Assembly: GCA_050251035.1 (NCBI GenBank)
Contig: JBFWNN010000017.1
Location: 1-64,000, forward strand
Reading direction: 5' to 3'
Origin: Taklimakanibacter sp050251035
GTDB lineage: Bacteria; Pseudomonadota; Alphaproteobacteria; Rhizobiales; Aestuariivirgaceae
Length of the DNA: 64,000 nucleotides
Under the pieces are notes generated by a model. It had not been told where the DNA came from. It did not search any database and saw nothing but the letters and a program-made list of their open reading frames with translations. Shown piece by piece: positions 59,311 through 64,000 of this stretch. How positions within the stretch are numbered: the first letter of the stretch is position 1; the number at the start of each line of letters is the position of its first letter. Both the position numbers and the translations under genes were made by a program.

Positions 59311-59342
59311 TCAATATATGATTATTATATCAATATATGATG
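59311..59342. promoter_or_regulatory. Direct repeat of the AT-rich operator motif
   Basis: TCAATATATGATT (59311-59323) and TCAATATATGATG (59330-59342), two direct copies 19 bases apart, matching the motif at 54300-54312. They flank and overlap the -10 box of the promoter at 59324-59352. Confidence 0.62.
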
Positions 59343-59352
59343 TTTTTTGACA
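59324..59352 (-). promoter_or_regulatory. Promoter of the unknown Cys-rich protein gene
   Basis: On the minus strand: -35 TGTCAA (59352-59347), 17-base spacer, consensus -10 TATAAT (59329-59324). The predicted start is near 59316, giving about 63 bases of leader. The operator copies overlap the spacer and the -10 region, so repression is likely. Confidence 0.5.
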
Positions 59353-59639
59353 CGCTCAAGAGGATGGCCATGACGTCGAGGCGCTGAGCAATGGCCGGGC
59401 CTGGATAAGGAATGGACGAGTAAGGACGTTCCTGGGATGCCGAGCCCGCCGCCAGATCAGACATAGCCCAGGACGATGTTCCGCAGCCGGCCCGTCGATG
59501 ATTGAGAATTGCTCAAGCCGCGCACAAACAAATCTACGGTCCGCGCTTTTGGCCAGTGGTCTACCGTGCTCATGCGCTCGTCCCCAACGCATCCGGCGCC
59601 GCGGTCGGTCGGCGCGCTCGCCTATTGTTTCGGTGACCT
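59343..59639. other. Gap before the flavin reductase gene
   Basis: About 300 bases between the operator region and the gene at 59640. Short open frames exist on both strands but none has family features or ribosome sites. I see no repeat, RNA or mobile element signature. Confidence 0.4.
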
Positions 59640-60152
59640 ATGACGATCCGTGTGAAGACCCCCGTGGACCTCGCCCATGATGCATCCTCCCTGCGCGACG
59701 CGATGCGGCATGTCGCCGAAAGTGTGAGCGTCGTCACCGCGGGCGTGGGTGATGATCGCACCGGCCTGACCGTCACCTCGGCGACATCGCTCTCGATCGA
59801 GCCGCCGACGATGATCCTTTGTGTCAATCGCAAAGCGTCGTCTTGGCCGGTCATCCGGAAGCATCGTCACTTCTGCGTCAATTATCTCGAGCGCACACAG
59901 CGGGACGTCGCCGAGCGCTTTGCCGGCCGGGGCGGCATCAAAGGCGTGGAACGCTATGCGAAAGCAGCCTGGACCACATTGGTGACCAACGCGCCTGTGC
60001 TCGCCGGGTCGGTAACATCGATCGATTGCCGGGTCGACGAATTCATCGAGCGTCATACGCATGTGATCGTCATAGGCCGGGTCGAGGCGGTGCAGGTGAA
60101 TGGCGGTGATCCCCTGGTCTATGGCCACGGCCGCTTCGGGTCCTTTGCATAA
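59640..60152 (+). CDS. Flavin reductase domain protein
   Basis: A 170-residue FMN-binding split-barrel reductase: LRDAMRHVAESVSVVTAGVG, GLTVTSATSLSIEPPTMILCVNR, and CVNYLERTQRDVAERFAGRGG in order, and a C-terminal HTHVIVIGRVEAVQ. It would supply reduced flavin to a monooxygenase, but none is adjacent. GGTGA is close to the ATG. It is the second such reductase in the window, distinct in sequence from the one at 27257-27763. Confidence 0.87.
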   Translation: MTIRVKTPVDLAHDASSLRDAMRHVAESVSVVTAGVGDDRTGLTVTSATSLSIEPPTMILCVNRKASSWPVIRKHRHFCVNYLERTQRDVAERFAGRGGIKGVERYAKAAWTTLVTNAPVLAGSVTSIDCRVDEFIERHTHVIVIGRVEAVQVNGGDPLVYGHGRFGSFA

Positions 60153-60229
60153 CGCGAGTCTTCCGATCCGCCACCACCCGCGCCGACGCACATGGCGCAG
60201 ATGACGCTGCGCCATCCCGTGGATTACTC

Positions 60230-60262
60230 TTGTAAATCTGATTTTACATTTGTAATAATACA
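60230..60262 (+). promoter_or_regulatory. Promoter and tandem palindromes before the sugar ABC operon
   Basis: TGTAAA-N6-TTTACA (60231-60248) followed by TGTA-N4-TACA (60251-60262). Promoter boxes TTGTAA (60230-60235), 17 bases, TAATAA (60253-60258) overlap the palindromes, so a repressor is likely. No matching regulator gene is visible in the window. Confidence 0.5.
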
Positions 60263-60311
60263 GCGACATACCGATAAATCCTCAAAAACCGATCACCATG
60301 GGAGGCTCGAC

Positions 60312-61661
60312 ATGAAAAAACTGCTCCAGGCCGCGGTCTGCTCGCTGGCGCTTCTCGCCGCGGTCGCGGCCGGGCCGACGACCGCCAAGGCCGACTGGCT
60401 CGAAACCGCCGCCGCCCCGCTCAAGGGCACCGAGATCAACGGCATCTTCCTCGACCGCCCGGGCTACCGCGCCATCATCAAGCTCCTGCCCGAATTCGAA
60501 AAGAAGACCGGGATCAAGGTGAAATACGAGATCGTGCCCTATGAGAACACCCGCGAGAAGGAAGTGCTCAACTTCACCTCGAGCGGCGAGCTCACCATGG
60601 CGCTGGTCGATCTCGTCTGGATCGGCGAGTTCGCCGAGAACGGCTGGATCGTGCCGGTCGAGGAGTTCACCAAGGACGCGTCGATCACCGATCCCAATCT
60701 CAACCTCAAGGGCTTCTTCCCGCTGCTGCTCGATGCCTTCGGCTCGTGGGGCGGCAAGGTCTACGGGCTCCCCTTCGACAATTATTCGGGCCTGCTCTTC
60801 TACAATTCCTGCAAGCTCAAGGATGCGGGCTTCGACAAGCCGCCCGAGACCTGGGACGAGCTCCTCAAGACCTATGCACCCAAACTCACCAATGCCGACA
60901 AGAAGGAATATGCCTTCGCGCTCCAGTCGCTGCGCGGCGAGACGCAGTCGGCCGACAGCTTCATGCGCGTGCTGTGGCCGTTCGGCGGCTCGCTCCTCAC
61001 CAAGGAGTTCAAGTCGAACCTGGGCAGCGCCGAAAGCCAGGCCGGCCTCAAATTCCGCCAGGAGCTGATGAAATACATGCCGCCCGGCATCGTCAGCTTC
61101 GATCATGCCGAGGCGGTCAACGCGCTGGCGCAGAACCAGGTGGCGATGATCACCGAATGGTCGGCCTTCTACGGCACGCTCACCGATCCGGCCTCGTCCA
61201 AGCTCGGCGACTGCCTGGCGGTGGCGCCCGAGCCCGCGGGTCCCGCCGGCCGGTTGCCGGCGCTCGGCGGCTTCTCGCTCGCGGTCGCCGCCCAGGCTAC
61301 CCCAGAGCAGCAGAAGGCATCCTGGCTCTTCATCCAATGGGCGACCTCGGAAGAGATCGCGCGCGCCTATGTCGAGGCGGGTGGCGTATCGGGCCGCATG
61401 GCCATCTACGAACAGGCGGACATCAAGGCGAAATACAAGTTCGTCGAGCCGATGGTCGCCTCCTGGCAGAAGGGCGTGCCGGAATTCCGCCCGCGCTTCC
61501 CGGCCTGGCCGGCGATCTCCGAGATCATCGCCGAATTCGGCAGCAAGATGATGCTGGGCGAAGTCTCGACCGAAGACGGCGCCAAGGAGATCGGCGCCCG
61601 CATGGAGCCGATCCTCGAGAAGGAAGGCTATTACGACGGCAAGAAGCCCTTGCTGCAGTGA
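60312..61661 (+). CDS. Sugar ABC transporter substrate-binding protein (family 1)
   Basis: A 449-residue periplasmic protein from ATG 60312 (GGGAGG upstream) with a clear Sec signal (MKKLLQAAVCSLALLAAVAAG, cleavage near AKADW). The mature part has the family-1 layout: LPEFEKKTGIKVKYEIVPYEN, LVDLVWIGEFAENGWIVPVEEF, GKVYGLPFDNYSGLLFYN. It binds a sugar or sugar alcohol and hands it to the permeases at 62274-64000. No ATPase is seen before the window ends. A hairpin follows the gene. Confidence 0.9.
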   Translation: MKKLLQAAVCSLALLAAVAAGPTTAKADWLETAAAPLKGTEINGIFLDRPGYRAIIKLLPEFEKKTGIKVKYEIVPYENTREKEVLNFTSSGELTMALVDLVWIGEFAENGWIVPVEEFTKDASITDPNLNLKGFFPLLLDAFGSWGGKVYGLPFDNYSGLLFYNSCKLKDAGFDKPPETWDELLKTYAPKLTNADKKEYAFALQSLRGETQSADSFMRVLWPFGGSLLTKEFKSNLGSAESQAGLKFRQELMKYMPPGIVSFDHAEAVNALAQNQVAMITEWSAFYGTLTDPASSKLGDCLAVAPEPAGPAGRLPALGGFSLAVAAQATPEQQKASWLFIQWATSEEIARAYVEAGGVSGRMAIYEQADIKAKYKFVEPMVASWQKGVPEFRPRFPAWPAISEIIAEFGSKMMLGEVSTEDGAKEIGARMEPILEKEGYYDGKKPLLQ

Positions 61662-61675
61662 TCGACACGTGATGG

Positions 61676-61697
61676 CGCGCCCGCGACCGGGCGCGCG
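61676..61697 (+). promoter_or_regulatory. Intercistronic hairpin after the family-1 binding-protein gene
   Basis: Perfect nine-base arms GCGCGCCCG (61676-61684) and CGGGCGCGC (61689-61697) with a four-base loop, just after the binding-protein stop and 21 bases before the SIS-domain gene. No T-run, so a stabiliser or partial attenuator is more likely than a full terminator. Confidence 0.58.
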
Positions 61698-61717
61698 CCC
61701 CATCCGGAGTCCTGAAC

Positions 61718-62272
61718 GTGGCTGACGATCTGTATCAGGCAGCGCTGGCGGAGATCGGCGACGTCTTCCGGCGCGTCGACGACGCGAATGTCGAGGCGGC
61801 GATCGCCATGATCGCCGACGCCCGACGCATCGCGATCCATGGCGTCGGGCGCGAGGGCCTGCAGATGAAGGGCTTCGCCATGCGGCTCTTCCATCTCGGC
61901 CTCGATGTCGCGGTGGTGGGCGACATGACGACGCCCCCTGTCGGACAGGACGACCTGCTCTTCGTCTCGGCCGGGCCCGGCTATTTCTCGACCATCGCCG
62001 GGCTCATGGGCGTCGCCCGCGCGGCCGGCGCCCGCACCTTGCTCGTCACCGCCCAGCCCCAAGCCAGATGCGCCGAGCTCGCCGATCTGGTGCTGCATCT
62101 GCCGGCCCAGACCATGGCCGACGACCGCTCGGGACGCGTCTCGGTGCTGCCGATGGGATCGCTCTATGAGGGCGCGCAATATATCCTCTTCGAGGCGATG
62201 ATCCTTCGACTGCGCGACCGGCTCGGCGTGGCCCCCGAGAAGATGCGGGCCAATCACACCAATCTCGAATAA
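61718..62272 (+). CDS. SIS-domain sugar isomerase-like protein (6-phospho-3-hexuloisomerase type)
   Basis: A 184-residue SIS protein with the strand-loop IAIHGVGREGLQMKGFAMRLFHLG, DLLFVSAGPGYFSTIAGLM and the C-terminal helix. The length and SxGRxG-like loop resemble HxlB/phosphosugar isomerases. The start is GTG with GGAG eight bases upstream. Inserted between the binding protein and permease genes, it suggests a phosphosugar or aminosugar isomerisation linked to uptake. No kinase is visible in the window. Confidence 0.85.
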   Translation: MADDLYQAALAEIGDVFRRVDDANVEAAIAMIADARRIAIHGVGREGLQMKGFAMRLFHLGLDVAVVGDMTTPPVGQDDLLFVSAGPGYFSTIAGLMGVARAAGARTLLVTAQPQARCAELADLVLHLPAQTMADDRSGRVSVLPMGSLYEGAQYILFEAMILRLRDRLGVAPEKMRANHTNLE

Positions 62273-62273
62273 C

Positions 62274-63188
62274 ATGGCCTCGATGACGACTCCGCGGCCC
62301 AAGCTCGATCCCGGCTACAGCTCCTGGACACCGTTCCGGTTCCTCGCCCCGGCGGTGCTGGCGCTCCTCGCCATCGGCATCTATCCGACCCTATTCGCCA
62401 TCGTCACCTCCTTCCGCGAATACCAGCTGACGCGCCCGCGCAGCGGCTTTCCCTTCATCGGCCTCGACAACTACAAGACCATCCTGTTCGACAGCACGTT
62501 CCGCGAGTCGCTTTTCCTCACCTTCAAGTTCTTCCTGTTCTCGATGCCCTGCCAGCTGGTGCTCGGTCTCGCCATCGCGCTCCTCCTGCATCAGCCGGGG
62601 GCGGGCCTCTTGCGCTCGGTCGCGCGGGTGGCGCTGGTGGTGCCGCTCGCCACCACCTATGCCGTGGTCGGGCTCATCGGGCGGCTGATGTTCAACCGCG
62701 ACTTCGGCGTCGCCAACGAGGTCCTGTCCTGGTTCGGCATCGCCGGCATCGACTGGCTGGGCTCGCCCAACGGCGCCTTCGCCGCCGTCGTCGCCATGGA
62801 TGTCTGGCAGTGGACGCCCTTCTGCGCGCTCATCTTCCTCGCCGGACTGTCGATGGTGCCGGTCGAGATCGAGGAGGCGGCGCGGCTCGAGACGTCGAGC
62901 AAATGGCAGTTGCTCAAGCGGGTGCAGGCGCCCTATCTCCTGCCGGGACTGACGGCGCTGCTGATCCTGCGCTCGGCCGACATGCTCAAGCTCTTCGACA
63001 TGGTCTTCGTCATGACCCGCGGCGGGCCCGGTGCCGCCACCGACCTCATCTCCGTCTATATCCAGCGGGTCGGCTTCAAGATCTTCGACATGGGCCTCGC
63101 CTCGGCCCAGGCGGTCGTGCTCATGATCCTCGCCGTCATCCTGAGCCGGCTCTATATCCGCCTCATCTACAGGGAGATCGAGGGATGA
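62274..63188 (+). CDS. Sugar ABC transporter permease (MalF/UgpA type)
   Basis: A 304-residue permease with six membrane segments and the EAA motif VEIEEAARLETSSKWQLLKRVQAPYLLPGL. The start follows the SIS gene stop by one base. With the next permease it forms the channel for the family-1 sugar importer. Confidence 0.9.
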   Translation: MASMTTPRPKLDPGYSSWTPFRFLAPAVLALLAIGIYPTLFAIVTSFREYQLTRPRSGFPFIGLDNYKTILFDSTFRESLFLTFKFFLFSMPCQLVLGLAIALLLHQPGAGLLRSVARVALVVPLATTYAVVGLIGRLMFNRDFGVANEVLSWFGIAGIDWLGSPNGAFAAVVAMDVWQWTPFCALIFLAGLSMVPVEIEEAARLETSSKWQLLKRVQAPYLLPGLTALLILRSADMLKLFDMVFVMTRGGPGAATDLISVYIQRVGFKIFDMGLASAQAVVLMILAVILSRLYIRLIYREIEG

Positions 63189-64000
63189 GCGTGAAGCCGA
63201 GCCGCATCCTCCATGCACTGGGCCTTGTCGCCGTCATCCTGATGACGCTCTTCCCCTTCTATTGGATGCTGGCGAGCAGCCTCAAGACGCAGACCGACCT
63301 GCTGGCCAGCCCGCCTCTGTGGTGGTTCACCCCGACCTTCGCCAACTACCTCGAAGTCTACAATGACGGCATGCTCTTGGGCGCCGTCGCCAACTCGCTC
63401 ATCGTCGCGGTCTTCGCCACGCTGCTGTCGGTGGGCCTCGGCACGCCCGCGGCCTTCGCCCTGGCGCGTTACGACTTCCGCGGCAAGTCGGACCTGTGGT
63501 TCTGGTTCATCTCCAACCGCATGATCACGCCGGTGGCGCTGGCGCTGCCCATCTACATCATCGCGCGCTCGCTCGGCCTCCTCGACAGCTATCTGGTGCT
63601 GGTGCTGGTCTACATCACCTTCAACCTGCCGATCGTCGTGTGGATCTGCACCGACCAGTTCAAGTCCATCCCGCCCGAGATCGAGCAGGCGGCGCGCCTC
63701 GACGGCGCCGGCCAGTGGACCATCTTCCGGCGCATCTATCTGCCGCTCGGCCTGCCGGGGGTCGCGGTGTCGGCGATCTTCAGCTTCATCTTTTCCTGGA
63801 ACGAGCTGCTCTACGCCCTGGTGCTGATCAACAAGACGGAGCGCAAGACCGCCGCGGTCGTGGCGACGAACTACATGTCGGGCTATGAGCTGCCGTGGGG
63901 CAAGATCATGGCGACCGGCTCGATCATCGTGCTGCCGGTCATCATCTTCGCGCTCATCGTCTCGCGCCACATGGTGCGCGGGCTCACCATGGGCGCCACG
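63185..64000 (+). CDS. Sugar ABC transporter permease (MalG/UgpE type), 3' truncated by the window
   Basis: ATG 63185 overlaps the previous stop (ATGA). The open frame runs to the last base, giving 272 visible residues. It has the EAA motif IPPEIEQAARLDGAGQWTIFRRIYLPLGLPGV and about six membrane segments; MalG-type proteins are about 275-290 residues, so only a few residues are missing. An ATPase gene probably follows outside the window. Confidence 0.88.
   Translation, partial: MSVKPSRILHALGLVAVILMTLFPFYWMLASSLKTQTDLLASPPLWWFTPTFANYLEVYNDGMLLGAVANSLIVAVFATLLSVGLGTPAAFALARYDFRGKSDLWFWFISNRMITPVALALPIYIIARSLGLLDSYLVLVLVYITFNLPIVVWICTDQFKSIPPEIEQAARLDGAGQWTIFRRIYLPLGLPGVAVSAIFSFIFSWNELLYALVLINKTERKTAAVVATNYMSGYELPWGKIMATGSIIVLPVIIFALIVSRHMVRGLTMGAT

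Noticed and set aside
1..64000. CRISPR arrays, tRNA or rRNA genes, insertion sequences, phage genes or toxin-antitoxin pairs
   Set aside because: No repeat-spacer pattern, no cloverleaf or rRNA-like segments, no transposase or integrase motifs, and no small paired genes with toxin features were seen by reading both strands.

Overview
The window is GC-rich DNA packed with catabolic operons and solute transporters. It looks like a chromosomal or megaplasmid accessory region of an alphaproteobacterium, most likely Hyphomicrobiales (Rhizobiales). The evidence is the gene content (seven ABC uptake loci, urease in the order A-B-C-E-F-G-D, Ku, an Arg-rich exported protein) and a perfect EcfG-type stress promoter (GGAAC-N16-CGTT). 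I saw no tRNA, rRNA, CRISPR array, phage genes or insertion sequence. The taxonomic placement is inference.

Layout. 1-1260: 3' part of a flavin-containing monooxygenase. 1257-10091: a sugar or polyol module with two SDR dehydrogenases, a PfkB kinase, a class II aldolase, a ribose-type ABC importer and a GntR repressor. A near-perfect palindrome overlaps the operon promoter, and a matching half-site lies in the gntR promoter. 10183-23286: a complete urea module with UrtABCDE-type importer, LuxR-type regulator, seven urease genes, and a divergent pair encoding an isochorismatase-like/XRE fusion protein and a HupE/UreJ nickel permease. The urt and ure operons share an upstream 27-bp element at nearly the same distance from their start codons. 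23375-25215: exonuclease III and Ku. 25229-28587: a two-component flavin monooxygenase cluster with RidA and a Crp/Fnr regulator. 28604-32221: amidohydrolase, RidA and an orphan family-5 solute-binding protein. 32448-34950: an acyl/oxalyl-CoA ligase and a ketopantoate reductase-like protein. 35122-35475: the Arg-rich exported protein. 35513-43507: an eight-gene operon with DUF1989, a polar amino acid ABC importer, an M20 hydrolase with altered metal ligands, RidA and a molybdenum hydroxylase large subunit, divergent from a LysR regulator. 43652-47542: LysR, SDR and hydroxyacyl-CoA-type dehydrogenase genes facing an enolase-superfamily gene. 47604-59253: VOC protein, SDR, class III aminotransferase, PotABCD-type importer, fused E1 alpha-beta dehydrogenase, IclR regulator, SDR and an unrecognised Cys-rich protein, tied together by a shared AT-rich operator motif. 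59640-64000: a flavin reductase and a sugar ABC importer with a SIS-domain protein, cut by the window edge.

Taken together the region imports and dismantles nitrogen-rich or oxidised small molecules (urea, amines, amino-acid-like compounds, sugars), each module with its own regulator. The strongest leads are the shared urt/ure control element with its neighbouring LuxR protein, the catalytically dead isochorismatase-XRE fusion divergent from urease, perfect hairpins placed just after solute-binding-protein genes in several ABC operons, the IclR-region motif, and the unassigned Cys-rich protein at 58207-59253.
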